Assembly: GCA_964639225.1 (NCBI GenBank)
Contig: CAZXCK010000175.1
Span: forward strand, 1-7,243
Direction of reading: 5' to 3'
DNA length: 7,243 nt
Source of the DNA: CAZXCK01 sp964639225
Lineage (GTDB): Bacteria > Chloroflexota > Anaerolineae > Aggregatilineales > Phototrophicaceae
In this document: positions 1 through 7,243 of the stretch, one piece after another
How positions within the stretch are numbered: position 1 is the first letter of the stretch
Layout of the letters: every line of letters begins with the position of its first letter
Notes under the pieces: generated by a model
Told to the model about the DNA's origin: nothing
Databases searched by the model: none
What the model saw: the letters and a program-made list of their open reading frames with translations, nothing else
Translations under genes and position numbers: made by a program

Positions 1-7
1 CGGGGGT

Positions 8-26
8 GTGGGGGCAGCGCCCCCAC
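8..26. repeat. Perfect 8-bp GC-rich inverted repeat (hairpin)
   Basis: GTGGGGGC (8-15) and GCCCCCAC (19-26) are exact reverse complements around the three-base loop AGC. No T-tract follows on the plus strand, so it is not a standard intrinsic terminator. G-rich sequence at 2-6 continues to the left edge, so the element may be longer than the window shows. It could be a scattered intergenic palindrome or the base of a terminator for a gene outside the window. Confidence 0.7.
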
Positions 27-31
27 GAGAA

Positions 32-84
32 CCTTGCTGAGTAGTTACTGCGATAGCCCTGGCCTACGGGAGCAAGGCTATCGC
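32..84 (+). other. Leader stem-loop with a competing alternative pairing
   Basis: GCGATAGCC (50-58) and GGCTATCGC (76-84) form a perfect 9-bp stem with a 17-base loop. In addition CCTTGCT (32-38) is the exact complement of AGCAAGG (71-77). The two pairings share bases 76-77 and enclose each other's arms, so both cannot form fully at once. That geometry resembles an attenuator or switch. However, no T-run follows, and the candidate promoter for the next gene lies downstream of it, so it may belong to an upstream transcript or be a DNA-level repeat. Confidence 0.5.
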
Positions 85-102
85 CCCCGCGCCCCCGTTA
101 AT

Positions 103-131
103 TTGCCCATTGCCACAAACAGCAGTATGCT
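103..131 (+). promoter_or_regulatory. Candidate sigma70-like promoter for the paralogue operon
   Basis: TTGCCC (103-108) and TATGCT (126-131) are separated by 17 bases and each matches consensus at four of six positions. Transcription would start near 138, giving a leader of about 40 bases before the GTG start. A second -35-like TTGCCA lies at 110-115 but has no good partner. The match is moderate. Confidence 0.35.
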
Positions 132-133
132 GT
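119..133. promoter_or_regulatory. Palindrome over the candidate -10 box (possible operator)
   Basis: ACAGCA (119-124) and TGCTGT (128-133) are perfect reverse complements with a GTA spacer. The palindrome covers the proposed -10 hexamer at 126-131, the position expected for a repressor site. I do not recognise the sequence as a known regulator's box. Confidence 0.3.
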
Positions 134-163
134 AGACACCGCACCCGTGCTCCCGGCTGATGT

Positions 164-178
164 GGAGAATAGCGATCC
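164..178 (+). promoter_or_regulatory. Ribosome binding site and upstream stop that fix a GTG start
   Basis: GGAG (164-167) lies 11 bases before the GTG at 179, a slightly long spacing. An in-frame TAG at 170-172 rules out any start further upstream. The next in-frame ATG (residue 48) would cut into the N-terminal conserved segment, so GTG is the likely start. Confidence 0.55.
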
Positions 179-1573
179 GTGACTGACAACCAGGCTGCCA
201 ACTATCCCGATGTATACGCGCATATTACCAGTACGCCCCGGCTCAATGTCGGTGTGGTACAGGTGGCGCTGGCCACGCGCCCGCGCATCGTCCGCGCCGG
301 ACGACCGTTCGAGGTGATTATGCTGGTGCAGAACGCCGCCGATGTCGCCGTCGATGTCGCCGTCCGTCTGCACCTGCCGGAAAAAGACGCCGCCGGGAAC
401 AAGGGCCGCTTCATCGCCGGTGTCGAGCGGCTGGTGGTGGGCATCAATCCGGCGGAAGTCGGTTTTGTGACGCTGCCGGTGGCTACCATGCCCGATACCG
501 CCGTCAGCAGCGATTACAGCGTCGGCATGGAACTGAGCGTTAAGCCGCTGGAAAAAGCGCGCCGGGTGCGCCTGCCCGAAGGCGGCGGCGCTTTCAACCC
601 GCGTCAGGTCTCGCGTGAGGCCCGCGACCAGATCGAGCAGCTCCAGGCGCTGAAGTTCTCCACGCAGAAGCGCGGCCTGCTGCGCGGCAACATCCTGGAG
701 ACGAAATTCAGCGTCCTCGAAGGCAAAATCGGCACGCCGCTGGAACTCAAACCGGGTTGGGTCAGCCTGTGGACACTGGACAACCAGGACGACATCGAGC
801 TGCTGCTCGACAAGTACATGGATGTGCTGTGGCGGCGGGTGCTGCCGGTTCTTAAGCGCGATCGCCTCTACGAGCCGCTGCTGGCGCGCACGGTCGAACG
901 CTTCGAGAAGGCTGCTTACCCGCTGACACCGGTCGAGGCCGCGGCGCTGGCCAAACTGCTCACGCTGGTGGTGGAGTTCGGCGGGCCGGGCGAGCAGGCG
1001 GCGCAGGTGGGGCCAATCGCCGGTGAGTACGATGTATATGCCATCATCAAGAATCGCCGCGCCCGCGCCAACTCGACCCAGGTCAATCTGTTTGAAGATG
1101 ACGAACCAACCCCCGCCGATCTGCCGCGCTGGACCAAAGCGTTTCTGCGGGCGCTGGCCCGCGATGATCGCGTGGGGCGTGTGCCAGCCAAAGCCATCGC
1201 CTATTTCGCCTACGACGACCTCATCCACGATGCGCTGATGTTCGGCTTTCGCGTCATCGAGCGTGACACCGGCGAGGACTTAGGCACCGAAGAGGAAATG
1301 CAGAATTACGCCGAGATGGTAGTGCAGAAGCTGGGCAAACAGGGCGAGCTGGGCTTCAGCTATGTCTACCTGCCGCTGCTGCTGGGCGCAGTGCTGGTGG
1401 CGGACCAATCGCTGGTCGGTGATGAGCGGCTGGTGGACGTCATGAAGACACTGCGCGAAATCGTGGACGCCCGCGAGGACGAACACACCGACGACAATGA
1501 CGACGTGTTCGACATGGCTCATCGCGTCGTCAATCTGACCATGCGCAAATATGGCTTATTGGATAATCGATGA
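179..1573 (+). CDS. Uncharacterised two-domain protein, first of a paralogous pair
   Basis: A 464-residue protein of unknown function; I do not recognise the family. No signal peptide or membrane segment is visible, so it is probably cytoplasmic. Residues about 20-125 alternate hydrophobic positions in a way that suggests a beta-sandwich, Ig-like fold (GRPFEVIMLVQN at 41-52, INPAEVGFVTLPV at 89-101). A hinge RLPEGGG lies at 131-137. The remainder looks helical, with YPLTPVEAAALAKL at 247-260, an acidic insert near 306-310, DALMFGFRVIE at 351-361, NYAEMV at 376-381 and the hydrophobic segment YVYLPLLLGAVLVA at 395-408. The tail at 429-445 is strongly acidic. The same anchors occur in the same order in the next gene, which marks the two as paralogues. 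The stop overlaps the next ATG (ATGA), implying translational coupling. Reading frame and boundaries are secure; the function is not. Confidence 0.9.
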   Translation: MTDNQAANYPDVYAHITSTPRLNVGVVQVALATRPRIVRAGRPFEVIMLVQNAADVAVDVAVRLHLPEKDAAGNKGRFIAGVERLVVGINPAEVGFVTLPVATMPDTAVSSDYSVGMELSVKPLEKARRVRLPEGGGAFNPRQVSREARDQIEQLQALKFSTQKRGLLRGNILETKFSVLEGKIGTPLELKPGWVSLWTLDNQDDIELLLDKYMDVLWRRVLPVLKRDRLYEPLLARTVERFEKAAYPLTPVEAAALAKLLTLVVEFGGPGEQAAQVGPIAGEYDVYAIIKNRRARANSTQVNLFEDDEPTPADLPRWTKAFLRALARDDRVGRVPAKAIAYFAYDDLIHDALMFGFRVIERDTGEDLGTEEEMQNYAEMVVQKLGKQGELGFSYVYLPLLLGAVLVADQSLVGDERLVDVMKTLREIVDAREDEHTDDNDDVFDMAHRVVNLTMRKYGLLDNR

Positions 1574-2871
1574 AACTCAAAGCAACCGATCCAAGCAATC
1601 CGTTTTATCCCGATGTGCTGGGCGCTGTGATCCAGCACCAGCCGCGTATCATCATGGACGGCCTGGAATTCGCCGCTGGGGTGTTTCCGCGCCAGTCGTA
1701 CCTCAACCAGCCCGTAGAACTGGTGCTGGTCCTGCAAAACATGGTGGACCGCAAAGCCCAGGTCAAAATCAACATTCAGTTGCCCAAACGCAACCGCCAG
1801 GGCGAACCGCTCAGGTTCGAAATCGCCAGAAACGACATCTCGCAGACGCTGGGACCGGGTGAAGTCGGCCTGCTGCGCGTCCAGTTGATGGCCCACGCGC
1901 AGAGCGGCGCCGGCAAGAACCTGCCGCTGCGCGTCAATGTGAATGTGAAGCTCTCCGGCAAGCAGTTGGTGCGGCCTCCGGGGGGCGGTCCCACACCATC
2001 GGTGCTGAGTGTGTCGCCCTTCCGTTTGCAGGCGCTGCGCGAAATGACATTTATCGCGCCGCCCGGCAATGATTCATCGGGCCGTGTCGATGTGCCGCTG
2101 GACCTGGTCAAAAAAGTGATCCCCGGCAAACGTCCATCGCTTGAAGTCATCTACGAGTCGCTGTGGACCGATGAGCGTTACAGCGAAACCCTGAACCGCT
2201 ACGACAACGCCCGCGAGGACGCCGCCCAACTGGCCCGTCCCGGCGCGACCGGGATTCTGTCGGTGGCCTTTATGGACGCCCTCGAAGAACGCTACGCCGC
2301 GCGCAACCTGCCGCTGCACCCCGCCGAACTGTCGGCTATCGCCAAAATGATGACCTACACCGTCGAGGACGCCCCGCGCCGCGAGGCCGGTGTCATCCTG
2401 GAAAACACGCGCTGGTTCAACATGCTGTCCCAGGCCCTGGCCCTGGACCCGCAGCTTATCCACATCCCGCGCGAGGATGTCATCGTCCAGCATACCTTCG
2501 AAGGCGTCCTGTTCGAGGCTGTCCTGCTGGGCTTTCGCATCGTCGAGCCGCGCATGAAAGAAAAGCTGGGCAGCCAGGACGAGCGCATCAATTACGCCAC
2601 GCGGCTGATTAAGTGGCTGGCCGGCGACGGCGAACCCGACCCGGTTTACATCTATCTGCCGCTGGCGATGGGCGGCCTGCTGGTCGCGCCGATGGCCGGT
2701 TATCACAGCAGCGAACGCGCCTGGGACCTGGTGGATGGCCTCACCGAAGCCTACACCGGGCGGCAGCGACTGGCTGGCGGCCAGATGCCGGCCATCTTTG
2801 AGACACTGGAGAAACTGCTGGCGCGCGAACGGCGCTCGCTGGAAGACCGGGGCATTCGCCGCCAAAGCTGA
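1570..2871 (+). CDS. Uncharacterised two-domain protein, second of a paralogous pair
   Basis: A 433-residue protein, probably cytoplasmic, of no family I can name. It parallels the preceding protein: YPDV at 13-16 (9-12 there), QPVELVLVLQN at 47-57, GPGEVGLLRVQL at 95-106, the hinge RPPGGG at 135-140, SLWT at 197-200, LPLHPAELSAIAKMMTYTVE at 247-266, EAVLLGFRIVE at 316-326, NYATRLIKWL at 341-350 and VYIYLPLAMGGLLVA at 359-373. The N-terminal half reads as a beta-sandwich and the C-terminal half as helical. It has a short basic tail (418-433), unlike the acidic tail of its partner. The ATG lies inside the upstream gene's TGA and has only a weak Shine-Dalgarno (GGAT near 1561), so translation probably depends on coupling. 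The opposite tail charges and fixed order suggest, without proving, that the two products pair. Confidence 0.9.
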   Translation: MKLKATDPSNPFYPDVLGAVIQHQPRIIMDGLEFAAGVFPRQSYLNQPVELVLVLQNMVDRKAQVKINIQLPKRNRQGEPLRFEIARNDISQTLGPGEVGLLRVQLMAHAQSGAGKNLPLRVNVNVKLSGKQLVRPPGGGPTPSVLSVSPFRLQALREMTFIAPPGNDSSGRVDVPLDLVKKVIPGKRPSLEVIYESLWTDERYSETLNRYDNAREDAAQLARPGATGILSVAFMDALEERYAARNLPLHPAELSAIAKMMTYTVEDAPRREAGVILENTRWFNMLSQALALDPQLIHIPREDVIVQHTFEGVLFEAVLLGFRIVEPRMKEKLGSQDERINYATRLIKWLAGDGEPDPVYIYLPLAMGGLLVAPMAGYHSSERAWDLVDGLTEAYTGRQRLAGGQMPAIFETLEKLLARERRSLEDRGIRRQS

Positions 2872-2943
2872 ACGGATCGCCACCACCGGCGCACACTGTA
2901 CAGGTTAATGACATTCTTCTTAGATATTGATGATGCGATTCTA

Positions 2944-2956
2944 ACGTTGTCAACGT
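2944..2956. promoter_or_regulatory. Palindromic candidate operator over the clpC -35 box
   Basis: ACGTTG (2944-2949) and CAACGT (2951-2956) are perfect reverse complements around a single T. The palindrome encloses the proposed -35 hexamer TTGTCA (2947-2952). GTCA recurs at 2949-2952, 2960-2963 and 2966-2969, which gives further possible half-sites in the promoter spacer. It does not match the CIRCE element or the spaced heptads of the Firmicutes CtsR box. Confidence 0.4.
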
Positions 2957-2974
2957 AGAGTCAGGGTCAATAAT
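2947..2974 (+). promoter_or_regulatory. Sigma70-like promoter of clpC
   Basis: TTGTCA (2947-2952) and AATAAT (2969-2974) each match consensus at five of six positions and are separated by 16 bases. This is the best promoter match seen in the window. Transcription should begin near 2981, leaving an untranslated leader of about 85 bases. No intrinsic terminator separates it from the upstream operon, so read-through may add to clpC expression. Confidence 0.55.
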
Positions 2975-2993
2975 GCCAGCGCGGGCCTGGTGA

Positions 2994-3012
2994 CTGTTTG
3001 GCGTGCAAACAG
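2994..3012 (+). other. Hairpin in the clpC leader
   Basis: CTGTTTG (2994-3000) and CAAACAG (3006-3012) pair perfectly over seven base pairs with the loop GCGTG. It lies early in the predicted leader, about 40 bases before the Shine-Dalgarno AAGGT (3053-3057), so it would not hide the ribosome site directly. It may stabilise the 5' end of the mRNA or bind a factor. No T-run follows. Confidence 0.45.
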
Positions 3013-3065
3013 CCGTACAGGTTCCAGTCCCCCGGCATCAAGTCAGATCGATAAGGTAACGAGAG

Positions 3066-5555
<2,490 letters not shown>

Positions 5556-5567
5556 ACACGCAAATGC

Positions 5568-5602
5568 AAACGGCACGAGCGACCAGGCTCGTGCCGTTTT
5601 TT
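5568..5602 (+). terminator. Strong rho-independent terminator after clpC
   Basis: AAACGGCACGAGC (5568-5580) and GCTCGTGCCGTTT (5587-5599) form a perfect 13-bp stem with loop GACCAG, and six Ts run from 5597 to 5602. It begins 12 bases after the clpC stop. On the minus strand it has only a short T-run, so it may act weakly as a terminator for the converging FHA gene. Confidence 0.93.
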
Positions 5603-5628
5603 ATTGGCTGGTTAATGGATGCCGCGCG

Positions 5629-6189
5629 TCAGGCGTCCGGGAACTGGACAAACAGCGTCATATAACCCAGGCGAATCTGGTCGCCGCTTTGCAGAAAGCG
5701 ACTTTCCGACTTAGGGAGCTGTTCGTCGTTCAGCCAGGTGCCGTTGGTGCTGCCCAGGTCGGTGAGAATGTAGCCGCCTTCGTGCCGCCGGATCATAGCA
5801 TGCAGACGCGATACGCCCTGTATCCCGCCATGATACTGCATCAGATCAACGGTAGGGCGTGGATTGCCCGGCACGTTGCGACCCAGCGTGATTGGCACAG
5901 CCGTTTCGATAATCAGCGGCGCGGTCCGCCCGGAGAGATACAACGCCATCGTGCCCGGCGGCGGCGCGGCATAATTGGTGATCTGGCGACGCCGGAGATC
6001 GCGCCGCAGGTCTTTACCCACCATCAGCGTTGGGCTGTCATAGCCGATTGTCGCGCCGCAGTGTTCGCAGTAGGTTGTCTTCGATGTCAGGGGCGCACTG
6101 CAATTCGGGCACACATGCCAGGGTGAACTTACTCCGGTCATCGCCTCGTTTTGATTTCCCCTCTTGCTAACCTTCAGCGCAGACAACAT
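5629..6189 (-). CDS. Zinc-ribbon plus FHA-domain protein
   Basis: A small cytoplasmic protein (186 residues). FHA domains read phosphothreonine, so it probably docks to a Ser/Thr-kinase substrate or to a phosphorylated partner. The zinc ribbon is C27-x2-C30 and C41-x2-C44. A basic, proline-containing linker (about 60-80) follows. The FHA domain covers about 90-182 with its hallmark residues: GR at 103-104, SRLH at 127-130 and GSTNGTWLN at 146-154. No kinase, membrane segment or signal peptide is present. The start is uncertain: ATG at 6189 has no clear Shine-Dalgarno, while the ATG at 6141 (residue 17) begins just before the ribbon and follows a purine-rich stretch, though with poor spacing. 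It is transcribed toward clpC, stopping 26 bases from that gene's terminator. Its target cannot be read from this window. Confidence 0.9.
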   Translation of the reverse strand: MLSALKVSKRGNQNEAMTGVSSPWHVCPNCSAPLTSKTTYCEHCGATIGYDSPTLMVGKDLRRDLRRRQITNYAAPPPGTMALYLSGRTAPLIIETAVPITLGRNVPGNPRPTVDLMQYHGGIQGVSRLHAMIRRHEGGYILTDLGSTNGTWLNDEQLPKSESRFLQSGDQIRLGYMTLFVQFPDA

Positions 6190-6210
6190 GAAGCAAACAA
6201 TCTGATTTTA

Positions 6211-6240
6211 ATCTTACACAAAATGTCATAACATTCGCAA
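6211..6240 (-). promoter_or_regulatory. Candidate promoter for the FHA gene
   Basis: Read on the minus strand, TTGCGA (6240-6235) and TAAGAT (6216-6211) are 18 bases apart, each matching consensus at four of six positions. The start would fall near 6204, only about 15 bases before the ATG at 6189, or about 63 before the alternative at 6141. The region is markedly AT-rich compared with its surroundings. TTCGCAA (6234-6240) also has an inverted copy, TTGCGAA, at 6272-6278. Confidence 0.3.
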
Positions 6241-6255
6241 CTTACAAAATCTTTA

Positions 6256-6275
6256 CTTTCCTTGCTTTTCCTTGC
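6256..6275. repeat. Tandem 10-bp direct repeat
   Basis: CTTTCCTTGC (6256-6265) is followed immediately by TTTTCCTTGC (6266-6275), differing only at the first base. It lies just past the stop codon of the phospholipase-like gene, upstream of the candidate FHA promoter as read on the minus strand. It may be a slippage product or a pair of binding sites. Confidence 0.4.
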
Positions 6276-6281
6276 GAAATC

Positions 6282-7031
6282 TTATATCTGCGCGCTTTCC
6301 AGATAAACCACCAACTGCTGGCGGGCGTGCTGATACATCGTCACCTCGGTCTGCGCCAGCAGCTCCGGCGCGATGTGCTGCCACAATCCGGCCTGCATCT
6401 GCTGCGGCGAGTCCAGAAACGCGCGTAGTTCGCGTGCCGTTTTGCCGATGCGCCCCCCGAAGATATCCAGCGTGCGACTGCTGCCGCCCGGTTTGATCTG
6501 GTCGTGGATGAGGCGCTGCCAGGCTTTCAGATCGTCGTCGCTGATGAACGGCAGCCAGTCTCGCGGAGCAGCCTGCGCCAGATTGGGCGCGTGCCAGTCG
6601 TCCAGGCGCAGCAGATCGCGCTCGTCCATGTGGATGAGGATGATGTGCAGCATGTAATAACGAAAGGCGTTATCGGCCCAGTCTCTGCCGTAAAAATGCG
6701 GCCCCACCATGTTCCGCGACCACGCCTCATCGATGCTGAGATGCGCCACATACCCGGCCACGAAAGCGCGGTGCGCGGCGTCGTGCGGCTGCATCAGGCC
6801 GGGATTGCGCTGGGTCATCACCCGCCAGGGATGATCGACAATGGGCCTGCCATAATCATAGAAGTGTGTGACGCCGCGTGGCGCGCCGTTGCCCACACGG
6901 GCATCGGCGGCGATGTTCCCCAGCAGAAACGCGCCACATTCGGCGCGCAGACAGTCCCGGTAAACAGCGGGGATCGCTTCATCCACCAGCAGGCGCTGTG
7001 CGATTTCGAGATGTGTGAACGGTGTTGGCAT
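6282..7031 (-). CDS. Zinc-dependent phospholipase C-like protein
   Basis: A 249-residue protein resembling the bacterial zinc-dependent phospholipase C / S1-P1 nuclease-like fold, whose classical members hydrolyse phospholipid head groups using clustered zinc ions. Candidate ligands appear in family order: H7 in PFTHLE, D43 in LLGNIAADA (36-44), H56 in THFYD (55-59), and H97 with D101 in AHLSIDE (97-102, with A96 before). The N-terminus enters the domain directly with no signal peptide, whereas secreted toxins of this fold have one, so this is probably a cytoplasmic member and its substrate is unknown. The C-terminal half is helical and less conserved. No clear Shine-Dalgarno precedes the ATG. 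TAAAAT lies six bases upstream of the start, which would suit a leaderless transcript, but no good -35 accompanies it. No intrinsic terminator follows, so some read-through into the FHA gene is possible. Confidence 0.85.
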   Translation of the reverse strand: MPTPFTHLEIAQRLLVDEAIPAVYRDCLRAECGAFLLGNIAADARVGNGAPRGVTHFYDYGRPIVDHPWRVMTQRNPGLMQPHDAAHRAFVAGYVAHLSIDEAWSRNMVGPHFYGRDWADNAFRYYMLHIILIHMDERDLLRLDDWHAPNLAQAAPRDWLPFISDDDLKAWQRLIHDQIKPGGSSRTLDIFGGRIGKTARELRAFLDSPQQMQAGLWQHIAPELLAQTEVTMYQHARQQLVVYLESAQI

Positions 7032-7102
7032 ACGGCCATTTTAGCGCCATCCGCCCGCCGATGCGAGATGGAACTCGCCCGCCATCGCAGAGCCGCCCCG
7101 TA

Positions 7103-7124
7103 GGGACAACGCCCGCGCTGTCCA
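7103..7124. repeat. Degenerate palindrome, possible intergenic REP-like element
   Basis: GGGACAACGC (7103-7112) and GCGCTGTCCA (7115-7124) pair at eight of ten positions around a CC centre. Its flanks (7092-7100 and 7125-7142) are very GC-rich. The arrangement resembles short palindromes scattered between genes in many Chloroflexota and Cyanobacteria. Only one copy is in this window, so its repeat status is inferred. Confidence 0.4.
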
Positions 7125-7207
7125 CGACGCCCCCCGCCCGCCTACCATCGTAAGGACGTGCTACAGCGCGCCCAAGCGGTTTTTTGTTCCCCAAAAGAAT
7201 TCATACA

Positions 7208-7235
7208 ATCTTACGAAACAAACATCTCGAATCAA
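7208..7235 (-). promoter_or_regulatory. Candidate minus-strand promoter upstream of the phospholipase-like gene
   Basis: On the minus strand TTGATT (7235-7230) and TAAGAT (7213-7208) are 16 bases apart, with the same -10 hexamer as the candidate FHA promoter. It would give a leader of about 170 bases, which includes the degenerate palindrome at 7103-7124. The AT-rich setting supports a promoter, but direction is unsure. Confidence 0.25.
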
Positions 7236-7237
7236 AT

Positions 7238-7243
7238 TATAAT
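7238..7243 (+). promoter_or_regulatory. TATAAT at the right edge, possible rightward promoter
   Basis: A perfect -10 hexamer, TATAAT, ends exactly at the window edge. No good -35 lies at 16-18 bases; TTACGA (7211-7216) is 21 bases away. It may serve a divergent gene beyond the window. In such AT-rich sequence the motif may also be chance. Confidence 0.2.

Larger units (their letters stand above)
2898..3023 (+). repeat. Two direct copies of GTACAGGTT flanking the clpC promoter
   Basis: The nonamer GTACAGGTT occurs at 2898-2906 and again at 3015-3023. One copy lies upstream of the candidate promoter and the other in the transcribed leader. It could be a pair of regulator sites allowing looping, or chance. 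Confidence 0.35.

Noticed and set aside
1..97. CRISPR or tandem array suggested by the GC-rich repeats at the left edge
   Set aside because: The palindromes differ from each other and there are no regularly spaced identical repeats.
98..1228. A 376-codon minus-strand frame opposite the first paralogue
   Set aside because: Its composition is typical of an antisense shadow (Gln-, His- and Arg-rich), whereas the plus-strand product has a conserved paralogue next door.
2074..2886. A 270-codon minus-strand frame opposite the second paralogue
   Set aside because: Same reason: the plus-strand frame has paralogue support, and this one has no recognisable motif.
2957..2970. Possible CtsR box upstream of clpC
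   Set aside because: GTCA-type half-sites are present, but the spacing and heptad sequence do not fit the Firmicutes tandem-heptad operator.
2994..3035. tRNA-like fragment (a stem followed by GGTTCCAGTCCCCC, reminiscent of a T-arm)
   Set aside because: The hairpin loop has five bases rather than seven, the T-loop consensus is broken, and no acceptor or D-arm can be drawn.
6504..7103. A 199-codon plus-strand frame opposite the phospholipase-like gene
   Set aside because: The minus-strand product contains the ordered zinc-ligand motifs, while this frame shows no domain.
7160..7187. Intrinsic terminator ending in the T-run at 7181-7186
   Set aside because: Only about three base pairs (CGC with GCG) can form before the T-run, too little for a terminator stem.

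Overview
The window is GC-rich, with AT-rich patches only between genes, and carries five convincing protein-coding genes. Three read rightward and two read leftward. The set is a ClpC-type unfoldase, a zinc-ribbon/FHA protein and a cytoplasmic zinc-phospholipase-C-like protein, beside two paralogous proteins of unknown function. This combination, with a GTG start, suggests Chloroflexota, probably an Anaerolineae-like lineage. That assignment is inferred from gene style and is not demonstrated. No rRNA, tRNA, CRISPR array, transposase or phage gene was found.

Left part (1-2871): a leader with two strong inverted repeats precedes a two-gene operon. The two genes (179-1573 and 1570-2871) overlap by an ATGA stop/start. 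Their products are diverged paralogues sharing one architecture: an N-terminal beta-rich, Ig-like segment, a conserved R-x-P-x-GGG hinge, and a C-terminal helical domain with co-linear anchor motifs. I recognise no named family. They are the most likely undescribed system here: an obligate pair, possibly a heterodimer, next to a protein-unfolding machine.

Middle (2872-5628): a 194-base intergenic region holds a good sigma70-like promoter whose -35 box lies inside a perfect short palindrome. An approximately 85-base leader with a 7-bp hairpin follows, then clpC (829 aa). ClpC has two N-repeats, two complete AAA+ modules, a short UVR-like middle segment, and an LGF loop expected to dock onto the ClpP protease. 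A strong intrinsic terminator closes the gene.

Right part (5629-7243): on the minus strand lie a small zinc-ribbon plus FHA protein (a phosphothreonine reader) and, upstream of it on that strand, a zinc-dependent phospholipase C-like protein. An AT-rich 92-base gap separates them and carries a candidate promoter. The last 210 bases are non-coding, with a degenerate palindrome and promoter-like AT-rich sequence at the edge.

clpC and the FHA gene converge on the terminator. The paralogue pair and clpC lie in the same direction with no intrinsic terminator between them, so read-through is possible even though clpC has its own promoter. A shared role in protein quality control is a hypothesis only.
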